Source: JBDIVL01 sp039794405
GTDB taxonomy: Bacteria > Planctomycetota > Brocadiia > Brocadiales > Brocadiaceae
Reading direction: 5' to 3'
Length of the DNA stretch: 64,000 nt
Assembly (NCBI GenBank): GCA_039794405.1
Contig: JBDIVL010000018.1
Span: forward strand, 8,993 to 72,992
Shown here: positions 44,319-54,400 of the stretch, in pieces
Layout of the letters: every line of letters starts with the position of its first letter
Numbering within the stretch: the stretch's first letter is position 1
The notes under the pieces: generated by a model
Seen by the model: only the letters and a program-made list of their open reading frames with translations
What the model was told of the DNA's origin: nothing
Database searches by the model: none
Translations under genes and position numbers: made by a program

Positions 44319-45929
44319 CTACTTTGCAGCAGCCGTTTCAATACCAGCTTCTCTCCGTAAACGGGCAGCCTCTGCCTGTATCTTGGTAAATTCCATCATC
44401 ATAGGCGCCTGACCCCACCACCAGGAAACATCCTGCTGAGCGTGTGCAGTTCCCTTATAACCCTGGAGTTTATACCAAAACCATAGCCTGTTGTACATGT
44501 TCTCGATAGTAGATGGATTATCCTGCTGTTGCAAGAACATACCATAGACACCAAGGATAGGACCAACTACAGGGAATTTACCCTTTAGAGTCTTAAAGGC
44601 ATTATAAACAGGTTCGCCAAGAAATGCCGAACTGAGCATCTTTTCAATACCATCGCTTAAAGGGTATGGATCTCTCTTTGAAGCATCAGGATACAGAACC
44701 CCCTCTGCAATCAAGTCTTCGACGACCTTTTGTGCCTGATCTGCTAATGTATGCGCCTGGAACATGAATTGATCCAATGACTTCAAATAGGTATCGGCGA
44801 ATCGATCGCTATGACATTTAGCACAAACTTCTAACCAGTATGACCTCTTGGCAACATTCTCTTCTGAATAAATATCAATCTTATCAGCGATAATCTTAAT
44901 ACCGTAAGGATAGTCCTTAAGAGAAGAAGTATACTCCAGGTTCTTTGGTGGTATAGTTCCCATACGCCAAATACCTTTCATTACCGGATTATGGATAAAC
45001 CGACCATGTTTTTCATACATGTGACAGAACTGACATGTCGGAGTACGATAATCTTTTCCAGGTCTTACTTCAGATAAAGGCCGTGTAAAATCAAAATGCT
45101 CTTCTTCCTGGTGATAAATTACGCCGTGCTTTGATTCACCATAAGATTCTGCATCCGGATGATCAGGTCCCATATGGCAGGTGATACAGGCCTCAGGTTG
45201 TCTTCCCTCTGCAGCGCTAAATTTGTGTCTCGTATGGCATACATCGCATTTTTCTGCACCAGAATGGCACATATCGCAGCCATGTTGTCCATATAAATAA
45301 CCTCTTCGCGCAGCTTCTGCATACCATGGTACGATGGTATTTGCCTCCCATGATTGTACATGGTTGGGACGACCCACTTCACGTTCTCTTAAGAAGTCAT
45401 CAAATTGAGGCCTATGGCACTCTCCACACACCTCACCGGTTGGCATTCTAATTTGTTTTTTCTTCGTATCAGCATGACAATCGAAGCAATGAACCTCATT
45501 TAAAATTCTCCCTGTTCGTTTCTCAATTTCTGAAGTCCTGCTCGAAAGGTATGGAGTACTCTTGGGATTTTTATGGCCTGATTCCCTCCAATCTCTCACA
45601 ATACCAGGAGTTGCTTCTTCATGGCATGTTACACAGAGATCTCTTCTTTCTTTTTCAATAAAAATAGAATGATCAAGATTTTTCATGGGTTCATAGTGTC
45701 TGTTGGGCTGCCAGTACATATCCAACATTTGTGGTTTGAAATAGTCCTTAAAAGGACCTGAACCCTCACTTAAACCGACATTGTCTTTGTAAGTAGCCCG
45801 ATACCAATCAGGCGTTCCTTCATACAAATCTGGCGGTGTTTCTTTCTTCGGTGTCTCTTCAGCAGCCCACGCCATAGAAGTAAACACCATCATCGCAGAC
45901 AGACATAAACCCAACCCTACTTTTTTCAT
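44319..45929 (-). CDS. HAO-like octahaem cytochrome c
   Basis: A 536-residue periplasmic protein with a signal peptide (LCLSAMMVFTSMAWAA) and eight CxxCH motifs: CVTCH, CFDCH, CGECH, CDMCH, CDVCH, CITCH, CQFCH, CAKCH. The block HGCDMCHSGAEKCDVCHTRH and MGPDHPDAESYGESKHGVIY matches the hydroxylamine oxidoreductase family; the Asp-His after CITCH corresponds to active-site residues. The fourth motif should hold the catalytic haem. Anammox genomes carry many paralogues, some oxidizing hydroxylamine or hydrazine, others thought reductive; the cross-linking Tyr must be checked to decide. GGAGGTG precedes the ATG at 45929, and the diheme gene is 32 bases upstream. Confidence 0.92.
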   Translation of the reverse strand: MKKVGLGLCLSAMMVFTSMAWAAEETPKKETPPDLYEGTPDWYRATYKDNVGLSEGSGPFKDYFKPQMLDMYWQPNRHYEPMKNLDHSIFIEKERRDLCVTCHEEATPGIVRDWRESGHKNPKSTPYLSSRTSEIEKRTGRILNEVHCFDCHADTKKKQIRMPTGEVCGECHRPQFDDFLREREVGRPNHVQSWEANTIVPWYAEAARRGYLYGQHGCDMCHSGAEKCDVCHTRHKFSAAEGRQPEACITCHMGPDHPDAESYGESKHGVIYHQEEEHFDFTRPLSEVRPGKDYRTPTCQFCHMYEKHGRFIHNPVMKGIWRMGTIPPKNLEYTSSLKDYPYGIKIIADKIDIYSEENVAKRSYWLEVCAKCHSDRFADTYLKSLDQFMFQAHTLADQAQKVVEDLIAEGVLYPDASKRDPYPLSDGIEKMLSSAFLGEPVYNAFKTLKGKFPVVGPILGVYGMFLQQQDNPSTIENMYNRLWFWYKLQGYKGTAHAQQDVSWWWGQAPMMMEFTKIQAEAARLRREAGIETAAAK

Positions 45930-45961
45930 TTCTTCACCTCCTATGGTCATCATAATTAATG

Positions 45962-46759
45962 CTATTTACATTCTTTTTCTCTTTTATTTTCTTCTGGCTT
46001 AACAAGTGACATCACATAGTGAGTTAAACACCATCTTTGTTCATCCGTAAGCTCCTTGGCAAAAGATGGCATGGGTGTACCGTTTAATCCTGTAGTAAAT
46101 CTGAGATAAACATCTTTTGATGAATTTCCACCTTTAAATTTCCCTGTCGTGAAATCGAAGGGTTTTATAGGAAACCCAAAATCGTCCTCTTGTTCTGATG
46201 CACTGGGGCCATCACCACGACCCTCAACACCATGACACTTCCAGCACTCTAACTTCTCCTCATAAATCTTTTTTCCCTCTGCTATAGTCCTTTCTGTTGG
46301 CCTGATTTCTAAACCAACGGATACTGGCGGCTCGGGTGTTCTAAATTCAAAGGCCTCAGAGAAGCTCTTCAAAACAGGGATTACTGATGCACGTTCTTCT
46401 TCTGATAAAATATCCCAGGGGATCATTGTTGAATTAGGCACTCCATAAGAAAGCGTCCTAAAAATATCCTCATCCGTAGGAAGCGATCCGCTTGGGGTTG
46501 TTCTAAATTTGTAGGCCCCTCTCGTAAAATCACGTGGTTTAGGAAGCATCGATCTTGCAAGAGGTCCATCTCCCTTTCCTTCCTCACCATGACAGGCGCT
46601 ACAGTATTTCTTATAAGTGTTTTGGCCCTGCTCTGTAACCTCTGTTGGTATACTGATTGCCCTGGCAGCCGTCGGAGCAACATTCAAGAACAACATTGCA
46701 CTCGCAACTACGGTGGCACTCCATAACCCAACTTTACCCAATAAAACCTTAGGTTTCAT
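45962..46759 (-). CDS. Diheme cytochrome c, partner of the HAO-like protein
   Basis: A 265-residue periplasmic protein with two class I cytochrome c domains. The motifs are CSACHGEEGKGDGPLA near residue 50 and CWKCHGVEGRGDGPSA near residue 160, with likely Met ligands in VPNSTMIPW and NGTPMPSF. I chose the ATG at 46759 because AAGGAGG is ten bases upstream; a longer frame lacks a site. The signal peptide is clear (VVASAMLFLNVAPTAARA). Gene pairs of this kind (diheme plus HAO-like) occur in anammox bacteria and can form a complex. It would carry electrons to or from the octahaem core. Confidence 0.9.
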   Translation of the reverse strand: MKPKVLLGKVGLWSATVVASAMLFLNVAPTAARAISIPTEVTEQGQNTYKKYCSACHGEEGKGDGPLARSMLPKPRDFTRGAYKFRTTPSGSLPTDEDIFRTLSYGVPNSTMIPWDILSEEERASVIPVLKSFSEAFEFRTPEPPVSVGLEIRPTERTIAEGKKIYEEKLECWKCHGVEGRGDGPSASEQEDDFGFPIKPFDFTTGKFKGGNSSKDVYLRFTTGLNGTPMPSFAKELTDEQRWCLTHYVMSLVKPEENKREKECK

Positions 46760-46837
46760 ACTGCCTATCCTCCTTTCCAACTGCATTTTCACAAACCTAA
46801 TTAATTGTTTCAACAATTTACAACTCCTTATTACTTT

Positions 46838-47572
46838 TTAATCCTGATAAACAAATTCTACATTCGTAATCTCTTTCGGATGTATCGTTACCTCCTTTTC
46901 TCTATTTCCTAACTCTTCATGCCATACCTGGAACTTATATGTTCCTGGCGGGATATCACAAATCTCAAAGTACCCGTTTTTATCTGTTATATCAAAATAT
47001 GGATGGTCCAGAACAACAATCCATGCATACGATTTCTTATGGATATCGCAAGATAGCTTAATAATTTCAGGATAATCAAATTTCTTTAATATTCGCTGTT
47101 TATACGTTGTACCAAAATTAAACGGCTGATTTTTTATGGAGCGGGTATGGACGTTATGTAACTCTTCATCTCCATTTAAAATGTCAATGGTAGTTCCGGT
47201 AAGGATTGCTGTCACGCGGGGAATGAAGGTATTTCTCTGTTGATCTATGAGAGGGCGGATTGCCGGTACTACCTTTTTTTTACCTTTTGTGATGTCTGTA
47301 ATTGAAACTACGGCACACTTCAGCCCGTCGTTGATCTTATTGACGATGAGTTTTTCTAAAGGGATTTCCGAGGTACCGGGCAGTTCCCATGCACCATGGA
47401 GGTTTAATGACAACGTTGTTAAGGTACCCATATACTTTACGCTGCCTACAACGGTACCGCCATCGACAACTTCTATCTCGGTATAAATCTTTTCCGCAAA
47501 TATATCTTTTGAAGATATAATATTCTCACTGAAAAATATAAATACAATGCTAAGAAAAAATATGTATCTCAT
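46838..47572 (-). CDS. Cupredoxin-like protein with carboxypeptidase-regulatory-like domain
   Basis: A 244-residue exported protein (signal YIFFLSIVFIFFSENI). It resembles methylamine-utilization-type proteins: a beta domain with DELHNVHTRS-like (ELHNVHT) and LSCDIHKKSYAWIVV, where His, Cys and His could bind a type 1 copper, and then a C-terminal carboxypeptidase-regulatory-like fold (DITDKNGYFEICDIPPGTYK, FQVWHEELG). The start is the ATG at 47572; an in-frame TTG precedes it. It is the first gene of the operon with the diheme and octahaem proteins. A copper electron carrier or an assembly role is possible. Confidence 0.75.
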   Translation of the reverse strand: MRYIFFLSIVFIFFSENIISSKDIFAEKIYTEIEVVDGGTVVGSVKYMGTLTTLSLNLHGAWELPGTSEIPLEKLIVNKINDGLKCAVVSITDITKGKKKVVPAIRPLIDQQRNTFIPRVTAILTGTTIDILNGDEELHNVHTRSIKNQPFNFGTTYKQRILKKFDYPEIIKLSCDIHKKSYAWIVVLDHPYFDITDKNGYFEICDIPPGTYKFQVWHEELGNREKEVTIHPKEITNVEFVYQD

Positions 47573-47575
47573 CAA

Positions 47576-47891
47576 ATACTTTAATATCCGATTTATCTTC
47601 TCATCTGTGAAACCTGTGGTTTCAAATTCTTTTATAGGTCTGAGGCCTCGCTAGATTTAGGAAATTCAAAGTTATATGCTCTCTGTATCATTAAGAATAA
47701 CATAACTTATGCACTATAAACAAAAACCATTCCTACTTAATAGCAAAAGCTAAAAAACTTAAAATATCCTCTAAGTAGTAAATTTTAAAAATACTTAAAT
47801 ATTAAAGGGCCCTTATCTTTTCATATCCATTATCGTAATTGACAGGGAGAAGATTTCACAAATGAAATAGTGGTTTCACATTTAATTTCAT
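47576..47891. other. Spacer upstream of the cytochrome operon
   Basis: About 316 bases, AT-rich, without a frame of interest. It should contain the operon promoter. Only weak inverted repeats are seen (for example GTTTCA pieces near 47620 and 47870). Confidence 0.4.
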
Positions 47892-50033
47892 TTACCAATT
47901 AAGATTGCGATGTAGTGGACTGTTTATTACAGGAAAGGTCCCTTTATCTTTATTTTTTCCTTCGGCAAAAACAAGGTAACTATACTTTCCGTAATGAGGG
48001 ATCTTTGATCCTAAATTATTAATTATATTGGAACTAAGACCAAAAAACAAGGCTACGCCTTTTTTTGTATTTCCCGGGTTTTTAAAAGTCACGAGAAGGG
48101 CATCGTCTTTCTTATTATAAGCAGTGCTATTTACGGTAAATATGCCCCCTTCAAGAGAAAAGTTCTCCGGTAAATTTTTAAGAAATATTTTCGTTAATTT
48201 GTTTTCTAATGGGCCTCCTAAAATAAACAAGCTTTTTTGAACTAATTCAGTTTCGGTAATTTCAGTGTCCGCCTTGATAACGCCCCCATTGTCCGCGAGA
48301 AGTCCGGCAAGCTCTTTGTAAGCCGCCGGCGAAGAACCACCGGTTGGATACACAATAATTTTATCGCTATCCCCCAATACTAAGTCTATCGTAGGCGGGA
48401 TTTCTTCTGTATGGAGACGCCGGAATATATCATATTGAGGATCTATGGCAATACGTACAGGCTGGGATTTTGTGCGGATTAAGATTACGTTAGATATCTC
48501 TTTTACTTCTGCAACCGTATGGAAATTCCCATCGACCAATTCTACATGGATTGGAATGGAAAGACGATATGGCTTACCTCCCTGGAGAATTTCCACCTTT
48601 ATCGTCCAACCACTATCACTTGCCTTTTCCACCTCCGTTTTACCCAATTCAATAAATGGAGCACCTTCCTGATTGATCCATTGTTCAAAGAACCAAGCCA
48701 TATCCATTTTACCGACATCTTCGAATATCCTCTGTATATCACTCCAACTTGCCTGTTGCCAGATTTTATCCCTGTAGAAACTCCTTAGTGACTGGTAAAA
48801 GAACTCATCACCAACCATTTGCCTTAGCATGTGGAATACCATAGCGGTCTTTCCGTATCCAATAGCCTGGGTTGCCTGATCTACCCTGCCAGTAAACTTT
48901 TTTAAAGAAAAGTCGTTCTGTTCTGTTACATAATTCGTATATTTTCTACAAAGGTCTTTACGGTATTCAATTGCAGAACCAACATCTTTAAGTTCTTTAT
49001 AATAATAATCCGCCATATAGCTGGTTAGCCCCTCGCACCAGTTTCCCTGTAAATCATCAACGAAGACTGAGTTACCCCACCAATTATGTAAAATCTCATG
49101 ACCCAGTGAAGTTTCTACAATAAAAGGCAGTTTCACAACTGCACTTCCAAGAAGGGTAAACGAAGGCATACCATACCCCGTCTGGAAAAAATTTTCAACA
49201 ATGGCAAATTTTCCATATGGATAGTCCCCCAGCAATGCCTGGTACATATCTAAATAGCGTACTGTTGCATCTAGATATGTCTTTACTAAGCCTTGATCTT
49301 CAGGAAAGAAGAAGGCATAAATATCAATGCTATTATGCCGAATAGCTGTTATCGCATACCTTCCCGCTACGAGATGGCACCCTTCAGAGACATTTTTTTC
49401 TTCCCAAGTAGTGTATGTCTTATTGTTTACTCGTTTTTTATCTACTAACGTACCTTGCGTTATGGACTCATATCCAATTGGAGTAATGCTAGTTACGGTA
49501 AAAGTTGCCAGGGAAAAGGGAATATCGGGATACCACAAGCATGCCGGACTTAAATAAACCCCTCTCTCACTGATGATACCAACTGTTTCACCAATATCTT
49601 CTTTTTCCAACGAACCTGGTGCCGAAGAGAGTATCCCCTCATACTCAATATCTAAAGTTATCCTGTCCAATTCTCTTAAATCAGGTGGTATGACAATTTC
49701 CAAATGCTGCCCGCGTCTAAAGTTTTCGATACGAAAATCACCACGAGGCATTTCACTTCCTGCCGAATAATCCAATTTTCGCTGTGAAGAACTAACCGAT
49801 AAGACTTTGAATGATGTATTGATAAAACAAGAAACTATCTCTACATTTCCACTAGTTACCAACATATGATCGATAGCCTTTAGCTTGTGTTCTTTCAGGA
49901 AAAGCTCGATTTCTATCGTATGGCTGAGTATTTTGCTCTTGTGGATAGTTTCTGCAAGGGCACTTAATGTCATGGTACATGTCAAAATGCAGAAAAAAGA
50001 TAAAATATTTCTTATTAACCCTATATGCAGCAT
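47892..50033 (-). CDS. M1-family zinc aminopeptidase, exported
   Basis: A 713-residue protein with a signal peptide (ILSFFCILTCTMTLSALA). The zinc site is HEILHNWWGNSVF followed by the second Glu in WCEGLTSYMADYYY, the M1 arrangement HExxH-(18)-E. The exopeptidase motif appears as GYGMPSFTLLG in place of GAMEN, so aminopeptidase specificity may be altered. The C-terminal ~250 residues form beta-rich and helical parts with VIYPTGGSSPAAYKELAGLL-like sequence. AAGGA precedes the ATG. It probably degrades peptides in the periplasm. Confidence 0.88.
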   Translation of the reverse strand: MLHIGLIRNILSFFCILTCTMTLSALAETIHKSKILSHTIEIELFLKEHKLKAIDHMLVTSGNVEIVSCFINTSFKVLSVSSSQRKLDYSAGSEMPRGDFRIENFRRGQHLEIVIPPDLRELDRITLDIEYEGILSSAPGSLEKEDIGETVGIISERGVYLSPACLWYPDIPFSLATFTVTSITPIGYESITQGTLVDKKRVNNKTYTTWEEKNVSEGCHLVAGRYAITAIRHNSIDIYAFFFPEDQGLVKTYLDATVRYLDMYQALLGDYPYGKFAIVENFFQTGYGMPSFTLLGSAVVKLPFIVETSLGHEILHNWWGNSVFVDDLQGNWCEGLTSYMADYYYKELKDVGSAIEYRKDLCRKYTNYVTEQNDFSLKKFTGRVDQATQAIGYGKTAMVFHMLRQMVGDEFFYQSLRSFYRDKIWQQASWSDIQRIFEDVGKMDMAWFFEQWINQEGAPFIELGKTEVEKASDSGWTIKVEILQGGKPYRLSIPIHVELVDGNFHTVAEVKEISNVILIRTKSQPVRIAIDPQYDIFRRLHTEEIPPTIDLVLGDSDKIIVYPTGGSSPAAYKELAGLLADNGGVIKADTEITETELVQKSLFILGGPLENKLTKIFLKNLPENFSLEGGIFTVNSTAYNKKDDALLVTFKNPGNTKKGVALFFGLSSNIINNLGSKIPHYGKYSYLVFAEGKNKDKGTFPVINSPLHRNLNW

Positions 50034-50091
50034 AATTATATTCCTTATTTTTAACTCCTCAGGTTCAAGGTTAGAGGGAGATGAAAGCTAG

Positions 50092-50168
50092 GTAGAGTGG
50101 ACATTGTCCACCAAAATATTGCTCAATCATCTAGGTCGCTTATTTTTGGTGGACAATGCCCACCCTAT
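50092..50168. repeat. MITE-like palindrome with TAGGGTGGGC-type ends
   Basis: GTAGAGTGGACATTGTCCACC (first part of the left arm, 50092-50118) pairs with GGTGGACAATGCCCACCCTA (right arm ending 50168), around a 22-base loop. It fills most of the spacer between the aminopeptidase and the phosphatase genes. The end sequence resembles that of the element at 39236-39341. Confidence 0.65.
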
Positions 50169-50181
50169 ATGAACTCGTTTT

Positions 50182-50907
50182 TCAAATATGTTCGTATTTT
50201 ACTAATATTACAGAAATGTTGTCTATCCCACCTTTATCATTTGCCTTTTTTATCAAATTATCTACTGCCATAGGAAGATTATCACCATGTTTTTGAATAG
50301 TTAATTCTATCTCTTTATCAGAAAGCATATCGGTAAGGCCATCCGAGCAGAGGAGAAGAATATCGCCTGTCTTTAGTTTTACCTGCTTTAATTCGGGAAC
50401 CAACGTTTCCGATTCACCTACAGCTTGGGTAAGGATGTGCAACGGGAGGTACCTCTGTTTCATTTTCTTATCTTTACGTTCGGCAAGATAATTATCAAAT
50501 GTATGATCTTTGGTAACCTGTTTTATTCCATCTCTTAGGAAGTATACCCTGCTGTCACCAATATGGCAGATATGCGCTTTACTATCTTTTACCAACATCT
50601 CTACGAGAGTTGTTCCCATACCAATAAGATTTATGTCAGTCGTTGACTTTGCCTTTATTGCGTTGTGGGCCTTCATGAGTGACTTGATAAGGAGATTTGA
50701 GATATCTTCCTCATTTTCAGCTTTGCTTAAATTTCTCTTTAAGTAGGAATAAGATTCTTTTACTGCCATATTACTTGCTACTTCACCTGCCTGATGACCT
50801 CCTAATCCATCAGCAATGAGAAAAATATTCTTTGATTCATCAACAAAAATACTATCTTCGTTAGTAGTTCTCTTTTTACCAATATCTGTCTTATATGCCA
50901 CTTTCAT
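50182..50907 (-). CDS. PP2C-family protein serine/threonine phosphatase
   Basis: A 241-residue stand-alone PP2C. Metal-binding Asp residues lie in NEDSIFV, IADGLGGHQAGEVAS, CSDGLTDMLSDKEI and GGIDNISVILVKY; HIGDSRVYFLRDG is also typical. It removes phosphate from Ser/Thr proteins, normally opposing a Hanks-type kinase; no such kinase is in the window. I chose the ATG at 50907, preceded by GAGGAAAG; an upstream ATG at 50931 has no site. Confidence 0.92.
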   Translation of the reverse strand: MKVAYKTDIGKKRTTNEDSIFVDESKNIFLIADGLGGHQAGEVASNMAVKESYSYLKRNLSKAENEEDISNLLIKSLMKAHNAIKAKSTTDINLIGMGTTLVEMLVKDSKAHICHIGDSRVYFLRDGIKQVTKDHTFDNYLAERKDKKMKQRYLPLHILTQAVGESETLVPELKQVKLKTGDILLLCSDGLTDMLSDKEIELTIQKHGDNLPMAVDNLIKKANDKGGIDNISVILVKYEHI

Positions 50908-50931
50908 ACCGAGCACTTTCCTCACGCTCAT

Positions 50932-51441
50932 AAAATATCGTAATTACTCAAAATATCAATGCCGATTATATCGTTTGTTTATATATTTTTCTACGGTCTT
51001 ATTAATTTCTTTACCCGGTTTTTCTATCTCTCTCAAAATCAGTTTCTTCTTATAATAGGGTAATGTAAGAGGATTATATTTTTTTCATCTGAATTGCAGG
51101 GTTATAAATAATCATGTTGTCTCCCGTTCCCAACTTCTTATCTGGAAACGGGATTACAGCAAAGGTTTGGCATTGAACCAGAGAAGCTGAGAGCTCAGAC
51201 AGTAAAGATGAAGAAAAATCGATCAAGCTGAGATGGAAAAAGGAGTAATAACCTCTGCATCGGAGTAAGGTCTATTCTTGTAACAATTTAGCTTTTTGAA
51301 AACGGTAACACCAACAACGACTACTCCTATATCTAATACGGGAAGTATTTCGGGATCTGTACTCGATAAGAAAACAATTTTCCTGTTAAATCTGCAAAAT
51401 TAAGTCTTACTGGTTAATTGTTATGCTTTTTACCTTTCACA
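50932..51441. other. Spacer with a weak REP-like hairpin
   Basis: About 510 bases with no convincing gene. Near 51123-51154, TCCCGTTCCCA and TGGAAACGGGA are nearly complementary and recall the outer stem of the REP-like copies A-C, but the rest does not match. It could hold the phosphatase promoter. Confidence 0.4.
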
Positions 51442-54400
51442 CTAAACAGAAATGGCCTTACCTAATCTGAGGAAGATGAGCTTAAATTCCGGCTTATCTA
51501 TTTTAAGGCATCGTTTAACGGCCTCAAGATAAACCTCTTTCTGGCGTTGGCATTCTGCCGATTTTTCCGTAAGGTCAGCTATAGTAATATCGTCTAACGC
51601 ATAATCAGCAGCAATGATTTGGTTATCAATTTTATAAAGGATAGCGATTGTGCCCTTCACGATCTGTTTATCCCATTTGAGCAGAATAGGTATCCCTCGT
51701 CCTAGAATATCTGCACTCCTCAGCTCTCTGTATGCCTCCGATCCAATGAAACGGGAAAGTATCTTTACGGCTTCTTTTTTTATAAATCCCATATCTTGAA
51801 TTTGCCGGGTATCAGTGAGGATTTCCTTCGGTTTTGTAACCATCCCTTTCCCTCCTCTATGAGAAGGAAAAGTGTACTGTATGGAGTGTTTTTGTGTGGT
51901 ATCCGGACACTCTTTATTCCACTCTTGAAAACAGGATGATGAAATCCGATTCTTCCCTTGATATCTGTACTCATCAGGCAGGTATTGAGCCATTGCCCTG
52001 CCTTTAACTTTTTCAATGGCCATAACCCATTTTACCGTTGATTGAATTATCATCGGGAGGTCATCTGCCGGTCCTTGAAAATTCCATTCTTCCAATACCT
52101 GATAGCATACAGATTTAATCATTTCAGCATTGTTTATATACATTTCAAAAGCTTCTTCAACTATACCCTGCATATCGGGTAAATCTTGCGCCTCTGTTCC
52201 TTCACCAGTTATCATGGAAGGGGAGATAAAGACAGGGGTTTGTGTTGCCTCAAGCATTGCAGCCTTTCGTTTTTCCCACAATCCGATAAATGGTCTCCAA
52301 TCGGTATGCCGTTCCTGCCCTTTGCGAGTCTTTGAATGGCGGTGTATGCCATCGAGCATGAAATGTTCTACAAATATCTCAGCATCTCCCAGGAGAATTT
52401 TTTTTACATCTTTAGTATCAAGCTGGATACCGGTGATATCTTTTATAGATTGGGTAATCAATCCCATATAAGATCTATTATCGTTCTTCAAGGAACCCAT
52501 AAGGATCAGTCGTTCTTTTGCCCTGGTCATAGCCACATAGAGTACACGTTTTTCCTCCTCCCATGAGCGATCATTCAATTTTTTTTCAATGAAGACACTG
52601 TGGAGGTTCCTCACCTGCTGATCTGCCTTACCAATCACAATGCCTGTAGTAGCTGTAGACCAATCAAACCCCGCCGGGTTTAGTGCTTCATTATCATTTC
52701 TTACCTCACCATGCAGGTTGCCCAGGATCACAACGGGAAATTCCAACCCTTTTGATTTATGAACCGTAAGGATTTTTACAACGTCTAATGTCTCATCCGA
52801 AAGAGGACTCTCTCCTTCTTCTCTCGCCTCTTTTATACACCTCTTGATACGGTCAATAAAGGTCTTAAGAGAAACGCTCTTTGATTGTTCCATATCATAC
52901 GCCATTTGATGAAGTTTCCACAGATTTGCTAATTTTTGTTCACCATGCCAGGAAGAGGCTGTAATCTCTGCTATATACGTAGTATCCATAATTTCTGCGA
53001 TGAGTTGAGAAACAGAGAGTGTACCAGCCCGTACATGGGTACTTTTCAAAAAACGATAGAACTCTTCCACAATATCCTTGAAATCGATAGTATCCGGTAT
53101 TGGTATCCGGTAATCCAACAAACCGTTTATCTGAAGCTCGTATATCTCACGATCTGTTAATCCTACGGCAGGTGAACGCAAAACACCCACAAGGGCAATC
53201 GTATCATGGGGATTTTCTATGGTACGCAAGATGTTAAGGAAATCAAGAATTTCCTGGGCTGTATAGAAGTATTTCTCTCCTTCCACAATGTAAGGAATGC
53301 CATATTTTTTCAGGGCTTCAATATAAGGTCTTACCTGCGTAAAAGCCCGCAGGATCAAGGCAATATCTTTGTACTTAAGCTTGCGAATTCCATTTTCTGC
53401 CAAAGCATCCTCAATGTCCTCATTACCTACATTTTTTATAATCCATCTTGCAATCCATTCAGATTCGGCTTCCCTGGCCTTATCTGCCTTGATCTCCTCC
53501 CCTTCCCTATCGGAAATTAAGATAACCTCAACTTTTTGAGAGGGACGTTTCCGGGGTCGAGCGGCATGAATAGGAATATAACAAGGTTGTAAACCAGGTT
53601 GTTCAACCATGATTCTTCCGTCAAATAGCTGGTTTACCACGTCAATAATACCCGTGTGACTTCTAAAATTTTCCTGTAACTTCAAAGTTTCATCCTGTCC
53701 GCAAACCTGTTTTACTACCTGTTCATATGCCTCTATATCTGCCCTTCGGAATGCATAAATGGACTGCTTCGGGTCACCAACAATAAAAAGTTTACCCGGC
53801 TCAAGGATTACCGTGCGGGCATCTCTGCTATACTGCCCCAATGATTCAGAAAGGAAAAGGACTATCTCATATTGAACAGGGTCTGTATCCTGAAACTCAT
53901 CTACGAGTATGGCTCTAAATTCTTTTTTCAATCCGTCACGAATAGGACGATTTTCGCTCTTTTGGAGCAAATCTCTTGTAAGGGTAAGGAGTCCGTCAAA
54001 AGAGACATGGCCTTGAGATACGTATGTTTGCCGAAATGTCTTTAAAAAGGGGAAGATGAGGTTTATTGTTGTCCTGATAAACGTTTCGTCTACAGCTTTC
54101 AATTTCTTCAATACACCATGACACTCTTTTACCAGTTTTCTCGCAGTATCAAACGAATCTTCTCTCCAACCAGTTTTTGCCTCAGAAGGATTCTTGTTGA
54201 GATCGTACTCCATATTGCCCATGCAGCGAATGCCTTGTTCTTTTATCGCATCAAAAATCTTTGATAGATCATGTAATTGAGAGAGAAGCTTATTTGCAGG
54301 TTTTTCGCAACAAGGAATAATCTCAAGTATCTTATTGTGTAATGGATCTATTAAAAAATGGATCTGTGATTTATGATTTGCTTTTGAAGGAGAACAACCT

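Noticed and set aside
51123..51154. Possible fourth copy of the REP-like element
   Set aside because: Only the outer CCCGTTCC/GGAAACGGG stem is similar; the middle stem and end sequences are missing.
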